Shown: piece after piece, positions 1 through 5,075 of the stretch
Numbering within the stretch: the stretch's first letter is position 1
Layout: each line of letters starts with the position of its first letter
From: a bacterium
GTDB taxonomy: Bacteria; Verrucomicrobiota; Verrucomicrobiia; Limisphaerales; UBA11358
Reading direction: 5' to 3'
Assembly: GCA_021781185.1 (NCBI GenBank)
Contig: JAJXXI010000117.1
Coordinates: forward strand, 1-5,075
Length of the DNA: 5,075 nt
The notes under the pieces: generated by a model
What the model saw: only the letters and a program-made list of their open reading frames with translations
The model's database searches: none
What the model was told of the DNA's origin: nothing
Program-made: the position numbers and the translations under genes

Positions 1-2
1 GC

Positions 3-113
3 TGGAACACCCGGCATGAGGTCGATGGCCAGCGTTTGGAGACGTTTGCCCGCTGGATTGAAGGCAAACGCTTAACCTACCGCCAAGTCTCCCAACCTTT
101 ATGCGTTTGTTAA
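3..113 (+). CDS. C-terminal fragment of an unidentified protein (5' end outside window)
   Basis: Reading frame 3 is open from the left edge for 36 codons and ends at TAA 111-113. The encoded tail is mixed and protein-like: WNTRHEVDGQRLETFARW, then IEGKRLTYRQVSQPLCVC. It has alternating charged and aromatic residues, unlike the Arg/Pro-rich shadows elsewhere in the window. The other two plus frames close sooner (TGA at 17-19, TAA at 73-75). I do not recognise the family. The gene would run rightward and converge on the response regulator, with 234 bases between the two stops. The fragment is too short to exclude a chance open frame. Confidence 0.35.
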   Translation, partial: WNTRHEVDGQRLETFARWIEGKRLTYRQVSQPLCVC

Positions 114-120
114 GTATACA

Positions 121-144
121 AGCCCAACCCTCATCATTTGGGCT
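121..144. other. Inverted repeat after the left-edge gene, possible weak terminator
   Basis: AGCCCAA (121-127) is the exact reverse complement of TTGGGCT (138-144), giving a 7-bp stem with a 10-base loop, starting 7 bases after the TAA at 111-113. The place is right for a transcript end. However, the downstream bases on the plus strand are CCGGCC rather than a T-run, so it is not a standard Rho-independent terminator. A second inverted repeat, GGCTCC (141-146) with GGAGCC (166-171), overlaps its right arm, so the two stems would exclude each other. Confidence 0.3.
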
Positions 145-250
145 CCGGCCGTCACGTTGTGGTGGGGAGCCTGAAAGCGACTCAGAAGCCGGTGAACTTC
201 ACAAATTTAAAACGGTTCCAGAAAATCTGCAGCCGCAGGACCAGCAGATG

Positions 251-297
251 GCGTTCTCCCTCACCCGCGAGAGAAAGCTGGGTGAAGGGGGAAACGC
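251..297. repeat. Long imperfect hairpin, possibly a dispersed REP-like palindrome
   Basis: Left arm 251-266 (GCGTTCTCCCTCACCC) pairs with right arm 280-297 (GGGTGAAGGGGGAAACGC). This gives about 16 pairs with one G-T wobble, two single-A bulges (286 and 292) and a 13-base loop (267-279). It lies 51 bases beyond the stop of the response regulator, so it would sit in the 3' end of a leftward transcript. No T-run follows on either strand. Stability, size and an intergenic site between convergent genes fit a REP/BIME-like dispersed palindrome or an mRNA 3'-end stabiliser. Only one copy lies in the window, so the repeat status is inferred. Confidence 0.5.
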
Positions 298-347
298 ACC
301 GTCTTGCCCGGCAGCCCGCCGCCAAAGCCGTTTATGAAAACAGGCAT

Positions 348-1007
348 TTAGGACGAAACCGACATTTCGCGGGGCGACCGTTTCTGACCAAGATGTTTGG
401 CCACTGCCTCGGTTCGGGAGCGCACATGAAGTTTCTCGTAAACATGCCGGATGTGCGTGTGCACGGTGGCATAGCTGACTTTGATCTGATCGGCGATTTC
501 CTTGTAAAGAAACCCCTTGGCCAGCAGGTCCAGCACCTCCGCTTCGCGGGGAGAGAGGCTCTGCGCCTCGGCCGAGGCCGGGGCGGGCTGCTGAAACGAC
601 TGGACGATCTTGCGCGCAATATGACTGCTCATGGGTGAACCGCCGCCGTGAACTTCCTTGATGGCGGCGAGCAGCTCCGCCGGTGGCGTCTGTTTGAGCA
701 TGTAGCCGGTGGCCCCCGCCGCCAGCGCGTTGAAAATGTGTTCCGTGTTTTGATACACGGTGAGCATGATGATCTGCGTGCCGGGCAGTTGTGGTTTGAG
801 CCGCCGAACACATTCCACGCCGTTGATGCCCGGCAGGTTGATGTCCATGAGCGTCACATCCGGCTTGATCTTGGGAATTTCCTCCAGGGCATTTTCGGCG
901 CTGCCGTGACGGCTCACGCAGCGAAACCCCGGCGTGCCCTCAATCAGCTTGGCCAGGCTGCTCCGCACCTGCGGATCATCCTCAACAATGGAAACGGCAA
1001 TGCTCAT
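348..1007 (-). CDS. Two-component response regulator, NarL/FixJ family (REC + LuxR-type HTH)
   Basis: This 219-residue protein has the standard length and layout of a NarL/FixJ transcriptional regulator. Residues 3 to about 120 form the receiver domain. The acidic pocket is Glu9/Asp10/Asp11, the phosphoacceptor is Asp55 (in LMDINLPG), and Thr83 and Lys105 are the conserved switch and catalytic residues. An Ala/Pro/Gln-rich linker at about 137-149 leads to a LuxR-type helix-turn-helix at about 150-206, with the signature LSPREAEVLDLLAKG and recognition-helix region VSYATVHTHIRHVYEKL. Phosphorylation would be expected to change dimerisation and DNA binding. The gene follows the sensor kinase on the same strand after 71 bases, so His852 of that kinase is the likely phosphodonor. 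ATG at 1007 is preceded by AAAGGA at good spacing and starts exactly at the receiver domain. The target promoters cannot be inferred. All key residues are intact. Confidence 0.95.
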   Translation of the reverse strand: MSIAVSIVEDDPQVRSSLAKLIEGTPGFRCVSRHGSAENALEEIPKIKPDVTLMDINLPGINGVECVRRLKPQLPGTQIIMLTVYQNTEHIFNALAAGATGYMLKQTPPAELLAAIKEVHGGGSPMSSHIARKIVQSFQQPAPASAEAQSLSPREAEVLDLLAKGFLYKEIADQIKVSYATVHTHIRHVYEKLHVRSRTEAVAKHLGQKRSPREMSVSS

Positions 1008-1011
1008 TTTA

Positions 1012-1017
1012 TCCTTT
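1012..1017 (-). promoter_or_regulatory. Ribosome binding site of the response regulator
   Basis: On the minus strand AAAGGA lies four bases before ATG 1007-1005. It matches the anti-Shine-Dalgarno core and fixes the start of the regulator. It indicates that the regulator is translated from its own site and not by stop-start coupling with the kinase. Confidence 0.75.
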
Positions 1018-1078
1018 CGTCCCCTCCGGCCGCGAACCGGCCACCATGACGGGAATTAACATTATTTGTTCTGACAGG
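1018..1078 (-). promoter_or_regulatory. Kinase-regulator gap with small hairpin and AT-rich patch
   Basis: The gap after the kinase stop begins with an AT-rich patch (about 1052-1071, minus strand AACAAATAATGTTAATTCC), which stands out from the GC-rich surroundings. It is followed by a 5-bp inverted repeat GGCCG/CGGCC at 1028-1032 and 1038-1042, just upstream of the ribosome binding site. The AT patch offers -10-like words such as AATAAT, but I see no -35 box at proper spacing. The two genes may be co-transcribed, with a weak internal promoter possible. The hairpin could tune translation of the regulator or mark a processing site. Both ideas are inference. Confidence 0.25.
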
Positions 1079-4000
1079 CTAGCCCACCGGCTCATCCGCG
1101 CCAATCGCCACAACTGGCGATGACGGGTTGTTCAGGAACACGGTCAGCTCCACCCGTGTTCCCTGCCCGGGCACGCTGTGAATCTGACACCGGCCGCCAA
1201 CCGCCGCCAGTCGTTTTTCCAGATTGCCCAGACCGGAGCCGGAGCTGAGGCGCTCGTCTTCCGCTGCGTTGGCGGAGGTGATGCCCTGGCCATTGTCCTC
1301 CACAATCAGCGTGAGGGATTTGGGCTCCAGGCGCAGCCGGAGCCAGACTTCCGTGGCCCGGGCGTGCTTGACGATGTTGTTCAACACCTCTTTCAACGCG
1401 AGGAACAGGTTGTAACGGACTTCGGCGTCCACGCGCGTCACCGGCAAATTCACCGGCAAATCCATGCGGCAGCGCACGCCGGCCACGCGCAGATAATCTT
1501 CCGCATAGGCGGAAATGTAATCTATCAGGCCGGCTACCGTGTCATGCTGCGGATCCACCGCCCAGACGATTTCGTCCATTGCCCGCGTCAGTTTCCGCGC
1601 GGAATCAGTGATGCGGCCCAGATTCTTGTCCGTCTGCGCCGGATCGCGGCGCGCCAGCTCGGTGAGCAGCGTGATCTGCGTCAGCCCCGCACCAACATCA
1701 TCGTGGATGTCCTTGGCGATCCGGGCGCGGTCACGCTCGATGGCGTGCTGCTGTTCCATTTGCGCCAGCTTGCGGCGATACTTGCGCGTGGCCGCGCGAC
1801 GGACGCCGAACGCCACACCGCCAATGACCAGTCCGCTGACAAAGATGAAAAAGGACTTGGTCTGGTAATAGTAAGGTTCCACGGTGAACTTCAGCGTGGC
1901 TCCGGTGTTGTTCCAAACGCCCTCGTTGTTGCAGGCAATCACCTGGAAACGGTAGTTTCGCGGCGGCAGGTGCCCATAACGCGCTGTGCGCAACGTGTCC
2001 GCATCCACCCAGCCGGAATCGAAGCCTTCCAGCCGGTAGCGGAACCGGGCCCGATCGCCGGCTTCAAAGCTGATGGCCGAATAGCGGAAGTCGAACTGCT
2101 TGCGTCCCGGCGGCACAATGATCTTGCCGCCACGCAGCGACACCGGCTCGCCATCCACGTTCAATTCCTCAATCACCACCGGCGGCGGCGGCGATTTCCG
2201 GGTCAATTCATCCGGATCCACCCATACCACACCACGCACGGTGGTGAACCACAGTTTCCCATCCGGTCCGCGCCAGCTCGCCGGCTGATAACCGTCGGAA
2301 CATTCCAGCGCCGGCAGGCCGTCACGCCGGCCATAAGCGACATAATCCACCAGCTCGCTCCGGCCATCCAGGCAGTCATTCAAGGCCTGTTTGGACACAC
2401 AGATGATGCCCTGATGCGTGCCCAGCCACAGCCGTCCGTGATCATCTTCCTGAATCTGGCTGATGATGGTGGCGGGGAGCCCCTGTTTGGCGGTGATGCG
2501 CGAAAATTTCCCTTCCCGGTAGCGCACCAATCCGCCCCGGAATGTGCCCGCCCAAAGCACGCCGTCACTATCCGCGTGCAACGCATACACAGGCTGGCCG
2601 GCCAAACTGTCCGGCACGCGAAACGCATCCAGTTTGCCTGGCGAACACCGGTAGATCGTCCCGTCATCCGCCCCCGCCCAGACGGATCCATCCGGGGTTT
2701 CGGCCAGCGCGCGGATCGCCGGCAGCACGCCGTCCTGGTTGGTGTTGATGATTTGCCGGCCCTTCGCATCCCACCAGGCAATTCCGGTTTTGAGCCCCAT
2801 CCAAAGCCGCCCCTGCTGGTCAATCAACATGGATTTGATGCCGTGGCCATCCCACGCCACCCGCTGCACCCGGCCGTTGGAGAACTGAAACAAGTCCTCG
2901 CCCTCGGATGCGCTCAGCCATGCGCCGCCATCGGGCCGGGGCGCAATGGAAAAAACAAAGTTGGCCGCCGCACTGGATCCGACCGGATAGCGCGTAAGCA
3001 CCCCGTCCTTCCAACGACACAAGCCGCCGCCGCCGGTGCCGATCCACACAGTGCCGTTGGTATCGCCGGAAACCGAGAGGGCGGTCCGGGCCGGCAGGCC
3101 CTGGGCGGGGCCAATGACATGAAAGTGCCGCACATGCAATCGCGCCAGGCCGCCATGATCCACCCCCGCCCAGATGCTGCCGTCGCTGCTCTGAAACCAC
3201 GCGCCCACCCGGTCGCCGGGCAGCCCGTTCGCCGTGGTGATCCGCTGATACTGTCCGTCCGGCGTGATATGAAACAACCCGTTGCCGTAATGATTAAACC
3301 ACAATCCGCCGGCGCGGTCCTCATGCACTCCCATGGCCCGGCCCGAGGCCGCACCAAGCAACCCGCGCCACGCAGTGACCTCCGTGGTCCATTCCCGGCC
3401 TTCCATCTTGCGCAAACGGTCGCCATCCAGCACCCACATTGCTCCCGACCGGGTGGGAAACAAGCCCAGCGGCTGAATGTCGGCCAGGCCGTTGGTGGGT
3501 GTCATCGCCACAAACTGATGGCCATTCCAGCGGGCAATTTCGTTTTCCGCCCCGGCCCAGACCTGCCCGTGATCATCCGCCACCAGCGTGTAAATCTGGC
3601 TGCCGTAAAGCCCGCCGTCTTCCGGCAGCGGCTTGAACACGCCATTGGCAAACAATAGAACATGCCCGTCCCGCATCAGAAACCACAGGGTGCCCGTGGC
3701 GTCCACGCATTGAAAAATCGGGCGCAACCCCGCCGCCGGCGATACCGCGTTCCAAGCCTCGTTGGTGGCCAGCAGATTCCGCCGCAGCACCTCGCCAAAC
3801 TGTGTCACAAACGTCACCTGGTTGGAGGAAGAGGAAACCAGCGCGGTGTGCAGGTCGAACGTCGGTTGATCCGGCCATTCCGTGCGGAACTGTCCGTTGC
3901 GATACGACGTCAATCCGCCGCGAAACGTGTTGATCCACAGTGTGCCATTGGCATCGAGATAAAGCCCCTGCACCCGGGTCTGGGTCAGTCCCGGAGTGCT

Positions 4001-4258
4001 CACCGGGTCAAAGGTCACAAACCGCGCCCCGTCGAAACGCGCCAGGCCGTTGTAGGTGCCCACCCAGAGATAGCCGTCCGGCGTCTGTGCGATGGCGGTG
4101 ACCGTGCTGCTGGGAAGATTGTTCTCCGCGTCCCAGGTGTCCACCAGATAGTCCACCGGCGCGGCCCGCAGGCTCGTCAGGAAACAAAAGACCAGCCCCG
4201 CCATCAGCCGTAGGAAAGCTGACCGATGCCATCGCGCGGATTCACTGTGCGGGATCAC
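1079..4258 (-). CDS. Membrane sensor histidine kinase with double periplasmic propeller, Y_Y_Y domain and HisKA_3/HATPase core
   Basis: From GTG 4258 the product has 1059 residues. Residues 1-33 look like a signal peptide: Arg/His-rich start, hydrophobic core LMAGLVFCFLTSL, end RAA. Residues 36 to about 685 carry some 14-15 repeats of the two-component propeller type (for example PDGYLWVGT at 60-68 and PDGKLWFTT at 665-673), enough for two seven-bladed propellers. A Y_Y_Y domain follows at about 724-795, then one membrane helix at about 802-819 and a cytoplasmic kinase. The HisKA_3 H-box is AKDIHDDVGAG with phosphoacceptor His852. The ATPase domain shows the N-box EVLNNIVKHA (Asn961), DNGQGI (988-993) and GSGLGNLEKR (1007-1016). 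It should sense an unknown periplasmic signal and phosphorylate the adjacent response regulator. No receiver or AraC domain is attached, unlike Bacteroidetes hybrid systems. GTG was chosen because ATG 4204 gives a signal peptide without a basic start and has no Shine-Dalgarno sequence. The frame stays open to 4723, but that extension runs antisense to the ferritin-like gene and is not credible. Confidence 0.93.
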   Translation of the reverse strand: MIPHSESARWHRSAFLRLMAGLVFCFLTSLRAAPVDYLVDTWDAENNLPSSTVTAIAQTPDGYLWVGTYNGLARFDGARFVTFDPVSTPGLTQTRVQGLYLDANGTLWINTFRGGLTSYRNGQFRTEWPDQPTFDLHTALVSSSSNQVTFVTQFGEVLRRNLLATNEAWNAVSPAAGLRPIFQCVDATGTLWFLMRDGHVLLFANGVFKPLPEDGGLYGSQIYTLVADDHGQVWAGAENEIARWNGHQFVAMTPTNGLADIQPLGLFPTRSGAMWVLDGDRLRKMEGREWTTEVTAWRGLLGAASGRAMGVHEDRAGGLWFNHYGNGLFHITPDGQYQRITTANGLPGDRVGAWFQSSDGSIWAGVDHGGLARLHVRHFHVIGPAQGLPARTALSVSGDTNGTVWIGTGGGGLCRWKDGVLTRYPVGSSAAANFVFSIAPRPDGGAWLSASEGEDLFQFSNGRVQRVAWDGHGIKSMLIDQQGRLWMGLKTGIAWWDAKGRQIINTNQDGVLPAIRALAETPDGSVWAGADDGTIYRCSPGKLDAFRVPDSLAGQPVYALHADSDGVLWAGTFRGGLVRYREGKFSRITAKQGLPATIISQIQEDDHGRLWLGTHQGIICVSKQALNDCLDGRSELVDYVAYGRRDGLPALECSDGYQPASWRGPDGKLWFTTVRGVVWVDPDELTRKSPPPPVVIEELNVDGEPVSLRGGKIIVPPGRKQFDFRYSAISFEAGDRARFRYRLEGFDSGWVDADTLRTARYGHLPPRNYRFQVIACNNEGVWNNTGATLKFTVEPYYYQTKSFFIFVSGLVIGGVAFGVRRAATRKYRRKLAQMEQQHAIERDRARIAKDIHDDVGAGLTQITLLTELARRDPAQTDKNLGRITDSARKLTRAMDEIVWAVDPQHDTVAGLIDYISAYAEDYLRVAGVRCRMDLPVNLPVTRVDAEVRYNLFLALKEVLNNIVKHARATEVWLRLRLEPKSLTLIVEDNGQGITSANAAEDERLSSGSGLGNLEKRLAAVGGRCQIHSVPGQGTRVELTVFLNNPSSPVVAIGADEPVG

Positions 4259-4260
4259 GG

Positions 4261-4265
4261 TTTCC
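4261..4265 (-). promoter_or_regulatory. Probable ribosome binding site for the GTG start of the kinase
   Basis: On the minus strand GGAAA ends two bases before GTG 4258-4256, which puts the GGA core four bases from the start. This is slightly close but supports GTG over ATG 4204, whose upstream bases (CTTTCCTACGGCTG) contain no purine-rich motif. The same GGAAA is complementary to TTTCC at 4284-4288 upstream in the transcript, so it might be partly masked. Confidence 0.45.
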
Positions 4266-4323
4266 AAAATATCGCCCCCGGGGGGAAATTGCCATCGTAA
4301 AGCCGGACCGGGCGGACAAATGC

Positions 4324-4351
4324 AAAATATCGTCGCCAGCCGCCGCCGCAA
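4324..4351 (-). promoter_or_regulatory. Candidate sigma70-like promoter for the kinase-regulator genes
   Basis: On the minus strand TTGCGG (4351-4346) and TATTTT (4329-4324) are separated by 16 bases. They match the -35 and -10 consensus at 3 and 4 of 6 positions. Transcription would begin around 4317, about 60 bases before GTG 4258. The match is weak, and housekeeping promoter rules for this phylum are poorly fixed, so this is a guess from position and spacing. Confidence 0.25.
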
Positions 4352-4370
4352 TTGATAGCACTCCCGTCCG

Positions 4371-5075
4371 ATGGAACTGCGAGAATTTGCCGAACAGATT
4401 TTGTTCGCCACGAACCTGGAAGAAAAACTCCGGGCACCGGAGGTCATCACGGATGAGCATCCCGGCACCGCACTGGCGACGCCCGCCGCACCCGGCCGGC
4501 CGGACCATCTGATTTTCAAACCGCACGCCACCGGCAAAAGCAAATTCCCCGGGCTGCACCGGCTGGAAGACCAGACCGAGCGCGGCAAGCTGCTGCACTT
4601 TTTCGGAAACCACGAACTGCTCGCCACCGAACTGATGGCGCTCGTGCTGCTGAAATTTCCCGAGGCGCCCGCCGCTTTCCGCAAAGGCGTATTGCAGACG
4701 CTCAAGGACGAGCAGGAACACACCCGGCTTTACGTGGAGCGCATGAAGGCCTGCGACGTGCAGTTCGGCGATTTTCCCGTGAGCGGCTACTTCTGGCGTT
4801 GCGTCGCGCCGATGGAACATCCGATTGATTACGTCGCCGGTCTCTGCCTCACCTTCGAGCAGGCCAATCTGGATTTCGCCGGCCATTACGGACGCAACTT
4901 TGCCACCGTGGGCGACGCCGGTTCCGCACAGTTGCTGGAAAAAATTTATCGCGATGAAATCGGCCATGTCGCCTACGGCTTGAAATGGTTTCGCCGCTGG
5001 AAAAATCCGGCTGAATCCGACTGGGACGCCTTCTGCCGCACGCTGAAATTTCCGCTCTCACCGCAGCGCGCGAAG
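4371..5075 (+). CDS. Ferritin-like DUF455 family protein (3' end outside window)
   Basis: The frame is open from ATG 4371 to the right edge, 235 codons with no stop, so the C-terminus is missing. Residues about 70-210 form a ferritin-like helical bundle with a carboxylate-bridged di-metal signature: Glu82 and Glu87 in NHELLATELMA, the ExxH pair Glu114/His117 in DEQEH, Glu163 in FEQANLDF, and the second ExxH pair Glu196/His199 in RDEIGH. These patterns match DUF455 (COG2833), distantly related to the MiaE-type di-iron proteins. Substrate and reaction are not established for the family, so an oxidase, hydroxylase or metal-handling role is open. There is no signal peptide, so it should be cytoplasmic. 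An in-frame TAG at 4356-4358 rules out an earlier start. No clear Shine-Dalgarno sequence precedes the ATG. It is divergent from the sensor kinase. The remaining part is probably short, since known members are often about 270 residues or longer. Confidence 0.88.
   Translation, partial: MELREFAEQILFATNLEEKLRAPEVITDEHPGTALATPAAPGRPDHLIFKPHATGKSKFPGLHRLEDQTERGKLLHFFGNHELLATELMALVLLKFPEAPAAFRKGVLQTLKDEQEHTRLYVERMKACDVQFGDFPVSGYFWRCVAPMEHPIDYVAGLCLTFEQANLDFAGHYGRNFATVGDAGSAQLLEKIYRDEIGHVAYGLKWFRRWKNPAESDWDAFCRTLKFPLSPQRAK

Larger units (their letters stand above)
114..347. other. Convergent intergenic region rich in inverted repeats, no convincing gene
   Basis: These 234 bases lie between the stop of the left-edge frame and the stop of the response regulator. 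Short open frames cross it on both strands, but they give Arg/Ser/Pro-rich products without recognisable motifs and have no supporting ribosome binding site. What it does hold is structure: an inverted repeat at 121-144, a 6-bp inverted repeat ATCTGC/GCAGAT at 225-230 and 244-249, and a long hairpin at 251-297. Between convergent genes, such structures commonly end transcripts or protect their 3' ends. None is followed by a T-run, so a classical intrinsic terminator is not seen. Confidence 0.6.
4259..4370. promoter_or_regulatory. Divergent intergenic region with repeated 10-mer CAAAATATCG
   Basis: These 112 bases separate the start of the kinase from that of the ferritin-like gene and must carry both promoters. 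CAAAATATCG occurs twice in the same orientation, at 4265-4274 and 4323-4332, 58 bases apart, in otherwise GC-rich DNA. A perfect palindrome CCCCCGGGGG lies at 4275-4284. The repeated word could be a regulator site, or an AT-rich core used by two promoters. I see no convincing -35/-10 pair for the plus-strand gene. Confidence 0.4.

Noticed and set aside
251..297. Intrinsic (Rho-independent) terminator
   Set aside because: The stem is strong but neither side is followed by a T-run, so it is recorded as a hairpin/repeat instead.
138..638. A 166-codon plus-strand frame crossing the intergenic region into the regulator
   Set aside because: More than half lies antisense to the response regulator, and the rest is basic, low-complexity sequence made from the intergenic hairpins.
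199..813. A 204-codon minus-strand frame overlapping the response regulator
   Set aside because: It shares the strand but not the frame of the response regulator, whose receiver and HTH motifs are complete; the alternative product has no family pattern.
1178..3658. An 826-codon open frame on the plus strand, opposite the sensor kinase
   Set aside because: Its product is rich in Arg, Pro, His and Gln with no domain pattern, and it lies wholly antisense to a kinase with intact motifs. In GC-rich DNA the codon bias of the true gene removes stops from an antisense frame; this is the usual shadow effect.
1079..4258. Tandem DNA repeats within the kinase as a repeat array
   Set aside because: The periodicity is at protein level (propeller blades of about 40-50 residues); the DNA copies are too diverged to be a nucleotide repeat.
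4259..4723. N-terminal extension of the kinase frame by up to 155 codons
   Set aside because: The extension is Ser/Cys/Pro-rich, has no recognisable domain, would place the signal peptide internally, and overlaps the ferritin-like gene in antisense.
4242..4967. A 241-codon minus-strand frame at the right end
   Set aside because: It is antisense to the ferritin-like gene, whose plus-strand translation has clear family motifs (DEQEH, RDEIGH); the minus frame has none.

Overview
This GC-rich bacterial window holds two complete genes and parts of two others. The centre is a leftward two-component system: a large membrane-anchored sensor histidine kinase (1079-4258, minus) followed by a NarL/FixJ-type response regulator (348-1007, minus). 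A ferritin-like protein of the DUF455 type (4371 to the right edge, plus) diverges from the kinase and is cut by the window end. The first 113 bases probably hold the last codons of an unidentified rightward gene that converges on the regulator.

The organism is most likely a member of the Verrucomicrobiota, perhaps a Pedosphaera/Limisphaera-like lineage. This is inferred from three things: the style of the kinase (about 14 two-component propeller repeats, a Y_Y_Y domain and a HisKA_3 kinase), the wording of the regulator, and the GC-rich intergenic DNA with a long hairpin. No rRNA or other phylogenetic marker is present, so Planctomycetota or Acidobacteriota cannot be excluded.

Layout: 1-113, end of an unknown gene; 114-347, non-coding DNA with several inverted repeats, the strongest a 47-base imperfect hairpin; 348-1007, response regulator; 1008-1078, short gap with a good ribosome binding site for the regulator; 1079-4258, sensor kinase, best started at a GTG that gives it a proper signal peptide; 4259-4370, divergent intergenic region with a repeated 10-mer; 4371-5075, ferritin-like gene open to the edge.

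How the genes work together: the periplasmic double propeller of the kinase should sense a ligand or envelope state. The signal would pass through the Y_Y_Y domain and one membrane helix to the cytoplasmic kinase, then from His852 to Asp55 of the regulator, whose C-terminal HTH binds DNA. In many Bacteroidetes relatives these parts form one hybrid protein; here they are separate adjacent genes. Target genes and the signal cannot be read from the sequence. The divergent ferritin-like gene shares the promoter region and could be a target, but nothing beyond position supports that. I found no mobile element, CRISPR array, tRNA or clearly new system; the long open frames opposite the kinase are judged to be shadows.
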